Source: Ustilago trichophora
Taxonomy: Eukaryota > Basidiomycota > Ustilaginomycetes > Ustilaginales > Ustilaginaceae
NCBI GenBank assembly: GCA_900323505.1
Contig: OOIN01000005.1
Span: 744,001 to 808,000 of the forward strand
Reading direction: 5' to 3'
Length of the DNA stretch: 64,000 nt
Shown: positions 54,461-64,000 of the stretch, piece after piece
Layout of the letters: each line of letters starts with the position of its first letter
How positions within the stretch are numbered: the first letter of the stretch is position 1
Translations under genes and position numbers: made by a program
The notes under the pieces: generated by a model
The model's input: only the letters and a program-made list of their open reading frames with translations
What the model was told of the DNA's origin: nothing
Databases searched by the model: none

Positions 54461-57400
54461 ATGCCTTCACCAGGCATCACACACCGCCAGCTTGGCCCGC
54501 CATCCCAAATGATGTCGGGTCGTCCACTTTCGCCGCAGCGTCGTTCTTACTACGACTATGATCATCCGCATCAATCACTCCCGCAACAAGCTCGGCATCA
54601 GCACCCGCATCATCCTCCACAGCAACATCATCATCAACATCAACATCACCTTCATCATCCATCTCATCATCATGCCGCTCATTCCGAACTTCATCCATCC
54701 CATGAGTGCACAGCTTTGATACCCCTGAATTCGGCTACTGCCCTCAGCGCTCCTACTTACGCGCCCCAGTCAGGCTCCAGCACTCTGCCACCATCCGTGC
54801 AGCGCCCCATGCATCAGCTCGTTCCGGAACAGCAGCTTCAGCTTGCCAACATCCACCGCTTCACTCCCTCCTGCTCGCGTTGTCGTCAAAAGAAGCTCAA
54901 GTGCGATACCAATCTCCCATGCAACCAGTGCATTGCCAAAGGGGTGCATGACGAATGCCGCAAAGATTCTAGGGTGCCCAGAGGCAGGAAGCGTCCCAAA
55001 CTCGCAACCAATTCCTCGGACAAATCCGAGGATGAGATCGCCTCACTCCGCAAACGTGTCAAGGAGCTCGAAGACAAGCTAGCACGACAGAGCGAGCGTG
55101 TAACACCATCCCAACCGCCTTCGCCTTCCGCCAGCCAACACTATTCCGACAAGCGCTCCGTCTCGTCACGCAAACTCGGCACTAGCTCACGTGGCTCCCA
55201 GACTACAGTTCCCTCGGAGGTCGGTGTCAGCAACTCCAGGGATCACTACAGCCCTACCGCTGCGTCCTTCGATTCCGACGACGAGGAGCCCGGCGAGACC
55301 GAGCACTCGCTCGTCACCTTGGAAAAGCTTGCCGCTTCTGATCCCCGTGTTGGCGAACCTGGCCACGGCAAATCCATGCACAAACAGATCAACAATGTGC
55401 TTCCTACCCAGATTCCGCGTGACGGTCCCAACGCCTACTTTGCTGCGCCTGATGCATTGAACGAGCGCATCGAGATCCTCATGCTCGCCAAACGCATCGT
55501 CCCAGAAAAGAGCATCGTCGACACACTCCTCCACACCTTCAACATTCGATGTCACTCCTTGGTCGGACGCATCGTACACATGCCTTCGTTTACAACCGAC
55601 ATTCACTTCTTCCTTGACGCTCCCATCGAAGAATTGCTCACTTCGCCCCTAGGAATGTACGACCTTTCGCGCTTCTTGATGATCCTTCGTCTCGGTATGC
55701 GCTTCTACCCATGGAAAGGCGGCATGTTCATCGACGACACCACCCCCGAGTTCATCACCATCAATGCCCTCAAGAATCGAGGCGATAATATCTCTTTGCA
55801 GTGGCTCAACCTCGCCAAGCGCGCCTTGGCGGCAGATCGCACTTTCAGTCTCGCTTCGCTCAAAGCCATCCAGACCGCCCTCCTCATGATCCTCGACGGT
55901 CGTGATTCGCCCAGCTATCTCAGGATGCTACTCCGCATTTCAATCCAGACCGCCCTCGACATGGGCCTTCATCGTCTCGGCAACGCCATGCCTTCACCAA
56001 GCAACCCAGAAGAGGATATTGTGCGTCTCGAGACCGGTGTCCGCATCTGGTGGTATCTGGTGGTCAAGGACTGGTGTTCAGCACAACGCGAAGGCGCTTA
56101 CACTGTCCATCCATCTCAAATGACTACTCGAAAGCCCTTGCACACCACTGATGCCCGCCTATCGGAAGGAAGAACCGACGCAATCTCTCTCGACGACCAT
56201 TGCGAAACCAGCTATACGCTATGCCAGATTCAGCTCGCCAATATCATCCGTGAAAGCATCGATCTTCGCAACGAACAGAGCACCCTTGGCGGCACCTACG
56301 ACGTCATCTCGCCGAATAACAAGAAACTGTTGCACGTCAAGCTCGAAACCTTCCTCAGCGACTTGCCTCCCTTTTATCGACTTGATAGTACCGAGATGCG
56401 ACCAGGCGTGCTTGCCGTTCAAAGGTGTCTGCTCCATCAGCAGACTTTCGACGTGCTTCTCAAACTCAACCGCAAGAGTCTCTCTTCATACAGCGAGCGC
56501 GCTACCTGTACCCTTCTAGCAGAGCAGATTGTCTCGACGCAAAAGCTCCTTCGCAGCGTGTGCCCTGTCATTGATGGATTCTGGGTCAACTTTTTGCACC
56601 TATTCGGGGCCACTTTGACTCTGACCATCTCGTTGCTGCTCGACGATGACATGGATGCAGAAACACGCGAACGTCGTCGCAGCAAAGTCCACATGGCTCT
56701 CACGACCATGCGAGAGACGCCAGGATCCGATCGAGGCAGCCGCATCATTGAGATCTTGCTGAAAGAAGAGCAAAAGCAGTGGGACACTGGGTTCCAAAAT
56801 GGCGACGTGGTTGCGCGCCGTCGTCCGATTGACTTGGCCTCCTTGACTCGGCGCATCGTTGCTCAAAGCACCGAGCTTGCAGATGCTCCTGGTCGATCCG
56901 ATAGCGCTGGCCTCATTCCCGTTCCTACCGAGAGCCACAGCTCAAGCCACAATGCACCTGCCAGAGGCGCTGTCAAGCTGACTTGGGACACAACGCCCGA
57001 CGAGTCGGTCATCCCAGCCTTTGCCTCTTCTTGGGGCGCAGTGACGACCGACCCTACCGATCCCACGGGTATCATTGCCTCGTTTGGCGAAGCGTCCGAT
57101 CACACCTCCAACGGTTTCTTCCCAACTGACCCACACATCGCCCATAGGTCACGTCCTTACGAGCACAGCCTGCGCCCGTGGCAGGAGCCAAGCCACCTCC
57201 AGCAAAGCTCGTCCTTTTCGGGCGTCGAGAACAATCTGTGGGATTGGGTCTTTTCGCAAGCTGCGCTCCTGCATGGACCTGAACCGCCTGTCGAAGGACC
57301 ACGGAAAACACGCCCCGAGCCGGACGAGACCATTACTTCGTCGAGTCACTCTCGCACCATGCCGTCGCCACTACCTCCGCATGCTGAGCAGATGCCACGC

Positions 57401-57652
57401 CGTCACCCAGGTCCAAGCTCATACAGCGACGTCTCGGCAACTTCCTCGTCCCACTTTCAACCCCACCCTCACCCTCATCATCACCGCCCCTATCCCCACT
57501 CGCATCAGTCGCACCATCGCTCACCATCGGTACTCTCAGCTTCACACGACCAAACAATGCACCCGCCACTCCCGCAACTAGACCGCGCCGACCCGGTCAA
57601 CCGGATCAAACCCTCGCATCTGTACACCTCCCAACCTGGAGGCGCCGGTTGA
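54461..57652 (+). CDS. Zn(II)2Cys6 fungal transcription factor
   Basis: A 1063-aa factor. The binuclear cluster is at residues 138-166: C-x2-C-x6-C (CSRCRQKKLKC), then C-x2-C (CNQCIAKG) and C (DEC), followed by a basic stretch (RVPRGRKRPK) and a coiled coil (DEIASLRKRVKELEDKLARQ) suited to dimerisation. The fungal-specific factor domain spans about 330-620 (FNIRCHSLVGRIVHMPSF; SIQTALDMGLHRLGN; VRIWWYLVVKDWCSAQREG). Both ends are His-rich: near residues 30-75 and again near 1000-1040. Targets cannot be read from sequence. The 3.3 kb gene-free upstream region suggests complex regulation. Single exon. Confidence 0.9.
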   Translation: MPSPGITHRQLGPPSQMMSGRPLSPQRRSYYDYDHPHQSLPQQARHQHPHHPPQQHHHQHQHHLHHPSHHHAAHSELHPSHECTALIPLNSATALSAPTYAPQSGSSTLPPSVQRPMHQLVPEQQLQLANIHRFTPSCSRCRQKKLKCDTNLPCNQCIAKGVHDECRKDSRVPRGRKRPKLATNSSDKSEDEIASLRKRVKELEDKLARQSERVTPSQPPSPSASQHYSDKRSVSSRKLGTSSRGSQTTVPSEVGVSNSRDHYSPTAASFDSDDEEPGETEHSLVTLEKLAASDPRVGEPGHGKSMHKQINNVLPTQIPRDGPNAYFAAPDALNERIEILMLAKRIVPEKSIVDTLLHTFNIRCHSLVGRIVHMPSFTTDIHFFLDAPIEELLTSPLGMYDLSRFLMILRLGMRFYPWKGGMFIDDTTPEFITINALKNRGDNISLQWLNLAKRALAADRTFSLASLKAIQTALLMILDGRDSPSYLRMLLRISIQTALDMGLHRLGNAMPSPSNPEEDIVRLETGVRIWWYLVVKDWCSAQREGAYTVHPSQMTTRKPLHTTDARLSEGRTDAISLDDHCETSYTLCQIQLANIIRESIDLRNEQSTLGGTYDVISPNNKKLLHVKLETFLSDLPPFYRLDSTEMRPGVLAVQRCLLHQQTFDVLLKLNRKSLSSYSERATCTLLAEQIVSTQKLLRSVCPVIDGFWVNFLHLFGATLTLTISLLLDDDMDAETRERRRSKVHMALTTMRETPGSDRGSRIIEILLKEEQKQWDTGFQNGDVVARRRPIDLASLTRRIVAQSTELADAPGRSDSAGLIPVPTESHSSSHNAPARGAVKLTWDTTPDESVIPAFASSWGAVTTDPTDPTGIIASFGEASDHTSNGFFPTDPHIAHRSRPYEHSLRPWQEPSHLQQSSSFSGVENNLWDWVFSQAALLHGPEPPVEGPRKTRPEPDETITSSSHSRTMPSPLPPHAEQMPRRHPGPSSYSDVSATSSSHFQPHPHPHHHRPYPHSHQSHHRSPSVLSASHDQTMHPPLPQLDRADPVNRIKPSHLYTSQPGGAG

Positions 57653-58627
57653 CTTTACCCGTACTACCGTCCCGAGCATTGAAAACAAGAGCTTGGAAGA
57701 AGGAGTCTCAAAGACTGGTCGCTCCACCACCTTTGGAGTCCAGAATTCAGTTGTGATAATCTCAATGCTGCTGCTTCATCTAATGCTACCGCCTTTCTCT
57801 CTCTCCATCGGACCTCGACCCTATTTCCTACTCCCCTTTTGCTTCAATATTTCAGTTTCAAAACAAACCTCTCCGTAATGCTCGCATGTATTTCTAGTGT
57901 AGTCTTAAATATACCTTTCTTGTGCCTGTTTCTTTTTGCTTGATCGTTATGTTTGGGTCGTTGAAGGCTTTGGATGAGATTTCCTATCTCGTCGAATACA
58001 GACTTGGTCATGAGCGAAAGTGTACAATGCACTTTTTTTTTTTTTTTCTTTTTGATAAATTAGGGGTGATATATGACATACAGTGTGTTGATTCATTTTA
58101 GATTGATGGGTGGAGAATTGGGTAGGCGAGAGGAGATTTCAGCTGATGTACAGTAGGTTGAAAAGGCAATTGAGCTGTACTGTGCTGTACTGTGCTGTAC
58201 TGTGCTGTAGAATTTGATGACACAGATCTGAGATGACGTTTTTTTGATACTTGGATTGGAATCGGATTGATAACTTAGGTTCAAAACGTGGGTTTGGCCT
58301 CAGATGGTCTACTAACTTATTTCAAGAATCTTCAGGTATGCCAAAAGCACTTCATAATGTGAAAAAATCCGCATGCAGTTCCAAACATGAACACAAAATT
58401 GAAACACTTTTTGGTTGAACGTTTGCTGAAACGAGCGAAAACATAAACGAAACCAGAAACGATTGACACAAGTGCACTTAGTTGGGATCCTGTTCGAGCT
58501 AAAAAAGCCTTTTGAAGGCTCAGGATCGACCTTCTTTCTTCCGCAAATCATGATGAATGGTGGTAATGATGGTGTTGGCATTGAGCATCAAAGAAACCAT
58601 GATGGTTACCAAATCTCAACGAGAGGT
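57653..58627. other. convergent region between Zn2Cys6 factor and CBS-PB1 gene
   Basis: 3' flanks of two convergent genes. It contains a T15 run near 58033-58047, an inverted half-site TACAGTA at 58149 and the 10-bp tandem repeat at 58175-58204. No gene seen. Confidence 0.45.
58175..58204. repeat. (CTGTACTGTG)3 tandem repeat
   Basis: Three perfect 10-bp units plus CTGTAG. Each unit contains TACTGT, so half-sites recur every 10 bp. An opposite half-site TACAGTA lies 26 bp to the left. Confidence 0.9.
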
Positions 58628-60877
58628 TTAGCGCTGACCACCGCCGCTCTTGGTAATCGCCACAGCCGCGAGCACGGCAACACCAAGGAAACCAATAGCT
58701 GCTGGCAAGGCAAGATCTTTGGGGAGAACACCAAACAGCAGCTCCTCGTCGGCTGCTGATGCCTTTCCGCTGGTCTTTTTCAGTTTGCGCTTGACACCCT
58801 CTTCCTCACCATCGTCATCTGCGTGGGCTTCCTTTTCCTCTTCCTCGGCAACGGATTGCAATTGGGCTTCGGCATTTTCTCTCGCTTGCTGACGCTTGCG
58901 CGCTCCCAGCCCTGCAGCGGATGTAGCAGCAGCAGCGGCAGAGGAAGAAGAAGCGGCAGCTGAGCGAGCAGCTGCATCCTCCCATCCCCTACCGCCTTGG
59001 AGCAGCAAGACGACACGATCGCGGCCTTGCTTCCTCGCCACCTTGACTGCATCTTGCACGTCTCCGTCGGCAGTGATCAGCACCACGTCATCCTCATCGT
59101 CTGTGTAGGCGAGTTGGAAGTCGTTGGGGTCGGGAACTTCGACATTAGGGGCTGGCTGAGCGTCACCGTTTGCTTCACCGTCAGCTGCAACTGTAGCAGC
59201 AGAAGCAGGGGCAGGCTCGAAGAAAGGATCGCCGCCGAGCTTGATGCAAACGATTTCGCGGATGGTCTCGTAGCTGTCGTAGCGGGCTTGGAAGCGATGT
59301 GTCCTGCCCGAGGGAGTGACGAATTTGAACAGGTAGGTGCCGTCGTCGGCTTCAACAGCAGCAGAGGAGGGAAGACCGATTGCGCTGGCTCCATCGTCGC
59401 CGTTGACGTGGTGACCGACAGCGCTGGCCGAGTCGTTAGGGTGGAGATCGGAAGAGATGTCGGCAATACCGGCACCGACTTTGCTGGGTGTAGGAGGCTC
59501 GAATTGGCTTTCCGAGTGGCGCATGCTTCCGGAAACGGCGGATTCGTCGTCGCCAGCGATCGAGTTGGACTGTCCGAAAGAGTTCCAGAATCGGTTCCAC
59601 ATGGGACCACCGGCGGCACCGCCATCAGCTCCGGCCTGTTCGTCGTTCATGCTGTTGATCTGCTCCAGTGTTGCGTAGGTGAGTTTGAGCACGTCGACAA
59701 TACCAACAAGGCGGCTGTCGACATCGACGACGGGAAGGTTGAGGTACCTTCCGTCGTGCATCTTTCGAAGAGCCTCTTGGATGGTCAGCGAGGGAGGGGC
59801 AGTGTCTGGATGAGGGGTCATGACACGAACGACCGAGCAGGTCTTGGGGTCGAGACCGGCAGCGATGACTCGCAAGACGACGTCCTTGGATGTGAAAATA
59901 CCAGCAATCTTGCCAGAGACCGCCCCACCGCCGCCGATCTGACCAGTTCCAGGGCCAGTACCGGTGGACTCCATAACGCAGACCGCGGTGGTGTGATGCT
60001 CCTTCATCAAGCGGGCTGCCTCGCGAACCGTGGTGCGAACGCCGACGCAGCAAGGAAGTGTGCGAGAGTCGAGGATGGACGATAGGTCGGGAATGCTCAT
60101 CTTCTGTCGCAGCGCTTCAATGTACTGGAGCATGGCCTGCTGAGGACCAGCCGAGCCGCCCCATTCGCTCTGTACACCTTCAAGCGCATTGTAGAGCTTC
60201 TGTGACGAGCCGTGCGCACGTTCGAGCTTCTCCAGGGCTTCGTAAAAGACCTTGGCAATGTCGAGGAGACCAACAACATCGCCGTCCTCATTGCAAACGG
60301 GCAAGTGACGGAAGCCGCGAGTGACCATGGTGTTTAGAGCTTCGGTAGCAGAGGTGGTGTCGCGAGTGACCATGGGGGAGCGAGTCATGATGGCCGAGAC
60401 GGGAGTGTTTCGTGCATCCAGACCAGCCGAGACGACACGGAAGGCAAGATCCTTTGCAGTAAAGATACCAGCAAGGTGCTCGTCCTCATCGACGACAAGC
60501 ACACAGTCGGTACGCTTGGCGGCACATAGCTGACTGGCGTCGGCGACGCTGATCGACTGGGGCACGGTGAGGGCTGGAAGAGGACGCAGCGCCGAGACAG
60601 TGCCAGCGGCAGCAGCAGGGGGCCTGGCGGTGCGCTTAGTTCGGCGGGACGAGATGGGGGTGGAAGGCTTGCCCGACTTTCGCTGAAGCTCTCCTTCGAT
60701 CTTTTTGCGGATGGCTTCATCTCGCTTGGACTGACGCTTGCGCGTGTCGGTGGCATCGCGGAAGCTGCCTGTGCTGCTCATCTGGGACATGGAGGTGGAT
60801 CGTGGTAAGTTGGTAGAGGTTTGCAAAGGAGTAGGGGATGAATCCTCTTGGCGTACGGGAAGTGGGATGCGCGACAT
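58628..60877 (-). CDS. CBS-domain and PB1-domain tail-anchored protein (Mug70-like)
   Basis: A 749-aa protein. Residues ~25-70 are basic and coiled (TRKRQSKRDEAIRKKIEGEL). Four CBS motifs follow in two pairs: about 95-230 (TDCVLVVDEDEHLAGIFTAK; GFRHLPVCNEDGDVVGLLDI) and 265-420 (TTAVCVMES..KIAGIFTSKD; YLNLPVVDVDSRLVGIVDVL). CBS pairs usually bind adenosyl nucleotides. A PB1 domain lies at about 510-640 (YLFKFVTPSGRTHRFQARYD; YTDDEDDVVLITADGDVQDA), with the OPCA-like acidic motif intact. A single hydrophobic helix at the extreme C-terminus (IGFLGVAVLAAVAITK) suggests a tail anchor. This layout is that of S. pombe Mug70 and related fungal proteins, whose function is little known. ATG 60877; a second Met at 60784-60795 is possible. 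Confidence 0.88.
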   Translation of the reverse strand: MSRIPLPVRQEDSSPTPLQTSTNLPRSTSMSQMSSTGSFRDATDTRKRQSKRDEAIRKKIEGELQRKSGKPSTPISSRRTKRTARPPAAAAGTVSALRPLPALTVPQSISVADASQLCAAKRTDCVLVVDEDEHLAGIFTAKDLAFRVVSAGLDARNTPVSAIMTRSPMVTRDTTSATEALNTMVTRGFRHLPVCNEDGDVVGLLDIAKVFYEALEKLERAHGSSQKLYNALEGVQSEWGGSAGPQQAMLQYIEALRQKMSIPDLSSILDSRTLPCCVGVRTTVREAARLMKEHHTTAVCVMESTGTGPGTGQIGGGGAVSGKIAGIFTSKDVVLRVIAAGLDPKTCSVVRVMTPHPDTAPPSLTIQEALRKMHDGRYLNLPVVDVDSRLVGIVDVLKLTYATLEQINSMNDEQAGADGGAAGGPMWNRFWNSFGQSNSIAGDDESAVSGSMRHSESQFEPPTPSKVGAGIADISSDLHPNDSASAVGHHVNGDDGASAIGLPSSAAVEADDGTYLFKFVTPSGRTHRFQARYDSYETIREIVCIKLGGDPFFEPAPASAATVAADGEANGDAQPAPNVEVPDPNDFQLAYTDDEDDVVLITADGDVQDAVKVARKQGRDRVVLLLQGGRGWEDAAARSAAASSSSAAAAATSAAGLGARKRQQARENAEAQLQSVAEEEEKEAHADDDGEEEGVKRKLKKTSGKASAADEELLFGVLPKDLALPAAIGFLGVAVLAAVAITKSGGGQR

Positions 60878-61714
60878 CCACGGCAAGCCGAAAAGGGGGG
60901 TGGAGGACGAGTGGCAAAAGAGTACCTGATACGGTGGATTTGGTTTGCTCCAAGCAGGCTCAGGGATACGACGAGCTGTGTGTTGGTTGGTATACTGTAC
61001 AGTACAGTACTTAGTGCATTGCGGAAAATCAAGCGAGTGAAAGGCTTAAACCATGCTGTGTCTGTGTGTCTGTGTGTGTTGTGTTGTGAACAATGCGCGC
61101 TCCAGAGCTGAGCCTCTGTCTGGGCTATCTACTGTATATTCAATTTCGAATGTGTGTGTGTTTTTTTTTTCCCTCGACGCGACTATAAAGCAACACTTTT
61201 CTGTGCTCAACTGCCACACCTTGATTGCGTGCGGACGTTGAACTCTCTGTGTCGCAGCTGTGTTTGTTGCTGTGTTGGTCTCGTTTTCTCCATTCATCTT
61301 GCCAAATTGATGAGATGCCTCGATTGCTCTGCCTGAGTGACACCGCCGGCTTGGCCTTGATCTACCTCTCTGCCGCTCGTAAGCTTCGTGTAGCAAAGCA
61401 GTGGACCTTTGAGAACTATACCAGGGTCCACGTTCTCAAGCCGGTGAGAAGGCTTTCAAGCTTCTGACTGAGAAGTCACGTGAATTGGCAGCTTGTCAAT
61501 AATATATCGGTCTAACATGTCCAAATTTTCGCCAGAACTTTGTCCAAGACCTGCTTAAGCCAACTCGGTGATTTTGATTCAATGCTCAGCACCATCTCCA
61601 GACTCTTCTCGCTGCTGTCGCTACTCTTTCTGTCTCTCTGAACACCCTGCTCGATCCGCGCCACCATCAACGCAGCATTGACAGCAGAATTCAAACCGTA
61701 CATCATTCTTCATC
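60878..61714. promoter_or_regulatory. divergent promoter CBS-PB1 / DRG1
   Basis: An 837-bp spacer between divergent starts with the exact palindrome TACTGTACAGTA at 60993-61004 and a TACTGTA half-site at 61130. A short TG-rich stretch lies near 61053-61085. Confidence 0.5.
60993..61004. promoter_or_regulatory. TACTGTACAGTA palindrome, copy 3
   Basis: Exact 12-bp palindrome extended by CAGTAC, as at 25445. It is 116 bp upstream of the CBS-PB1 ATG and about 710 bp upstream of DRG1. Confidence 0.55.
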
Positions 61715-62915
61715 ATGGGTGTTGTCGAAAAGATCAAGGAGCTCGAAGATGAGGTCGCCAGGACGCAAAAGAACAAGGCAACAGAGTAAGTACTCCTACG
61801 CTCTGGCTGACAAAAGCATAGCTTGATCTTCATGGCTTGTTGACCATCCCTTCTCGCTCACAACCAATTGCTGCCTCAACAGATACCACTTGGGCCAACT
61901 GCGTGCCAAGATTGCCAAACTTCGCCATGAGCTTCTCGAGCCCCAAAAGAAGTCGGGCAAGCCAGGCGAAGGTTTCGATGTCATGAAATCCGGCGATGCT
62001 CGAGTCGCTCTTATCGGTTTCCCCTCGGTCGGAAAGTCCAGTTTCCTCTCCAAAGTCACCGACACCAAGTCCGAAGCGGCTGCCTACGAATTCACTACCC
62101 TCACATGTCAGCCCGGTGTGCTCGAATACGAAGGTGCCAAGATCCAGATTCTCGATTTGCCAGGCATCATCGAGGGAGCCTCGGAAGGAAAGGGTCGAGG
62201 TCGACAGGTCGTTGCCGTCGCCAAGACGGCTGATATGGTCATCATCATGCTCGACGCCACAAAACCCGAGACGCACCGTGCATTGCTCGAAAAGGAACTC
62301 GAGGCCGTCGGTATTCGTCTCAACAAGACCAAGCCCGATGTGGTTCTTCGAAAGAAGAACACCGGAGGCATTGTCATCACCAAGGCCATGGGTCTCACTT
62401 TGACCAAGATCGACGAAAAGATGATCCGATCCATTTTACAGGGTTACAAGATGCACAATGTCGACGTCATGCTCAGAGAGGATATCACTGTCGACGAGTT
62501 CATTGATGTTGTCCTTGGCAATCGCAACTACATTCCTTGTCTCTACGTCTACAACAAGATTGACTCGATCAGCATGGAACAGATGGACAAGCTCGCACGA
62601 CAGCCCAATTCGGTCGTCATCTCGGTCGAAAAGGACCTCAACATTGACTTCCTCAAGGACGTCATGTGGGACAAGCTCGGCATCAACCGCATCTACACCA
62701 AGAAACGCGGTGAGCGACCCGACCTCTCGGATCCATTGTGTGTGCGTAAGGGCGCCACCATCGAGCATGTCTGTCACCAAGTCCATCGCGCACTCGCGGA
62801 AAAGTTCAAGTACGCCCTAGTCTACGGCAAGAGCAGCAAATTCCCCACTTCTCAAAAGGTCGGTCTCAATCACGTCGTCGCAGCCGACGACGTGGTCAGC
62901 ATTTTTACAAAGTGA
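61715..62915 (+). CDS. RBG1: developmentally regulated GTP-binding protein DRG1/Rbg1, two exons
   Basis: join(61715..61785,61883..62915), 367 aa. Exon 1 encodes MGVVEKIKELEDEVARTQKN; the donor is GTAAGT at 61786 and the acceptor CAACAG ends at 61882. The junction restores KATEYHLGQLRAKIAKLRHE, the conserved DRG1 helix. The G domain shows G1 GFPSVGKSS (from residue ~68), G3 DLPGIIEG, G4 YNKIDS and the inserted S5D2L-like segment. The C-terminal TGS domain is present (YTKKRGERPDLSDPLCVRKG, then HVCHQVHRAL and FKYALVYGKSSK). DRG1/Rbg1 associates with translating ribosomes through its partner Tma46/DFRP1. All elements are intact. Confidence 0.96.
61786..61882 (+). other. intron of DRG1/RBG1 (97 nt)
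   Basis: Donor GTAAGT, a GCTGAC motif near 61805 and acceptor CCTCAACAG. Splicing joins two conserved protein segments in phase. Confidence 0.9.
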
Positions 62916-63610
62916 ATCATCGACTTTTCGCGTCAAGGCTTGTTTGCTTCTTGCTGTCATCATTGTATTCTAGTCTCCATTCATATATCCTCTGTCGGCC
63001 TTGAGTATTGTTTGATCTGAGGATGTGTTTGCTACAAGATCTTGGCAAGGTGAAGATTCAGTTCTGGTGTGCCTTTCGACAACATGTGGAGGATGCAGTG
63101 TGCAGAAAAGCAGTTCAGCTGCGCAAAACAACTAAAAGAAAAGAAAAAAAAATCAACCGGAAATGTGGGTGAAAAAATCAAAGTGCAGGAGCGCTTCAAG
63201 GTTTCAGCTCGGACTTGCAGAAAAAAGTCAACTGAGCACCGACTTCAATCTTCTTTCTGTACTTCTTACCTATCCTCATTCCATCTTCATCTTCATCCGT
63301 CATCACCATCACCTTCCTCACCACCTTACCGCCAGCATCATCACCTTCGCAGCACACCCACTCCATCTGCTCTGTCACGTCAGCTTGCACCTTGATCACC
63401 CCAACCGAGACCAGGACTTTCAAACGTACAGGCTGCGTTTTTGATCCTCTCACCTTCATTGGCAAACCGTCCGTCTTTCATCCAGCTCCGATCCATCTTT
63501 AATCTCACGGCCTCCGCGCTCGGGGAAACACGCAATCCGCATCACTTGGCTTGTCGTCGATTTTTGTCGTCTCACGGAGAGGAGACATTTCTTCCAACAT
63601 AACGTACAAC
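62916..63610. other. intergenic region DRG1 to the last gene
   Basis: DRG1 3' flank, then a pyrimidine-rich plus strand from about 63240 that is probably the leader of the next gene. No gene seen. Confidence 0.4.
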
Positions 63611-64000
63611 ATGTCTCGACGAGGTGGACGCGGTGGTCACACAATCGCCGGTGCAGCACTGCGCAATGCAGGCCTTGTGGGCGATGGTGATGTCGGCATG
63701 CGTGATGCCGCTGGCCCGAGCAGAAGCAGAGCCGGAGGAGCCGGTGGCAGAAGGAGTGGAAGAAACGCTGGTTCAGATCCATCCAATCCTGTAAGTCATT
63801 CGATGACCATCATCTCTGGAACACATCCTCTTGATTTTCGATACCCCGCACCTCAAGCTACATCTCACAGACTAGACCGCCGTCTGGGCGATGCGATGTG
63901 AATCTCTGCAATCAATTTCAGCCTTTCAAGAGAACAACAAACTGATTACATTTCCTCCCGCCCACATCCATACTTTTACCTCTCTTTGGGTCATCACTCC
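63611..64000 (+). CDS. 5' end of an RGG-rich gene, truncated by the window edge
   Basis: Exon 1 probably runs from ATG 63611 to 63790 (60 codons) and ends at a perfect GTAAGT donor. It encodes MSRRGGRGGHTIAGAALRNA and further Gly/Arg/Ala repeats (AGGAGGRRSGRN). Candidate acceptors are CTCACAG ending near 63869 and TTTCAG ending at 63921. I could not fix exon 2, since both lead to an early TGA unless a second intron follows. RGG-type N-termini occur in RNA-binding proteins, for example fungal Mex67 export factors, but nothing here proves that identity. Confidence 0.45.

Overview
The window looks like nuclear DNA of a basidiomycete smut fungus (Ustilaginaceae: Ustilago, Sporisorium, Pseudozyma and relatives). 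It is a mosaic of unrelated eukaryotic housekeeping genes on both strands with no operons. Genes are intron-poor: a 5.8 kb MAPKKK reading frame is uninterrupted. Where introns occur they are mostly short and 5'-proximal, with GT(G/A)AGT-type donors and CTGAC-like branch points. Intergenic DNA contains microsatellites and long poly(dA:dT) tracts. The species assignment is inference from gene content and style; no marker gene fixes it.

Layout. 0-4.4 kb: SigF-like NTF2 membrane protein (+), a spliced Tom6-like mini-gene (-), mitochondrial dicarboxylate carrier (-). 4.4-11.2 kb: sparse region around a two-finger C2H2 factor (-), then the bisphosphate nucleotidase MET22/HAL2 (+). 13.7-19.5 kb: BCK1-type MAPKKK (+). 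20.4-25.7 kb: succinyl-CoA ligase alpha (-), UTP5/WDR43 (-), and divergently PHO85/Cdk5-type CDK (+). 27.4-31.9 kb: a probable mitochondrial protein of unknown function (+) and STS1/Cut8 (-). 32.5-35.8 kb: two unassigned spliced genes (-). 35.8-38.6 kb: gene-poor, ending in the MCM3 promoter with four ACGCGT boxes. 38.6-51.2 kb: MCM3 (+), GID5/ARMC8 (+), complex I 30 kDa subunit (-, spliced), SPF27/BCAS2 (-), a Tim17-like membrane protein (+), an OBAP/DUF1264 protein (-, spliced). 51.2-54.5 kb: gene-poor leader region of a large Zn2Cys6 factor (+). 58.6-63.9 kb: CBS-PB1 protein of the Mug70 type (-), DRG1/Rbg1 GTPase (+, spliced), and the 5' end of an RGG-rich gene cut by the window edge.

Several genes touch shared cell functions: mitochondrial import and energy metabolism (Tom6-like, carrier, LSC1, NDUFS3, Tim17-like), growth and nutrient signalling (BCK1, PHO85, GID5), proteasome localisation (STS1) and replication (MCM3). 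I see no evidence that they form a cluster. No CRISPR array, transposon ORF, rRNA or convincing tRNA was seen; tRNA screening by eye is not exhaustive.

The most interesting non-coding signal is an exact 12-bp palindrome, TACTGTACAGTA. It occurs three times, each time between divergently transcribed genes, with a spaced version upstream of GID5 and a 10-bp-phased run of half-sites at 58.2 kb. I did not find a complete undescribed system. The unassigned genes most worth follow-up are the three-exon gene at 33.7-35.8 kb, the 107-residue spliced protein at 32.6-33.0 kb and the Tim17-like protein at 48.4-50.2 kb.
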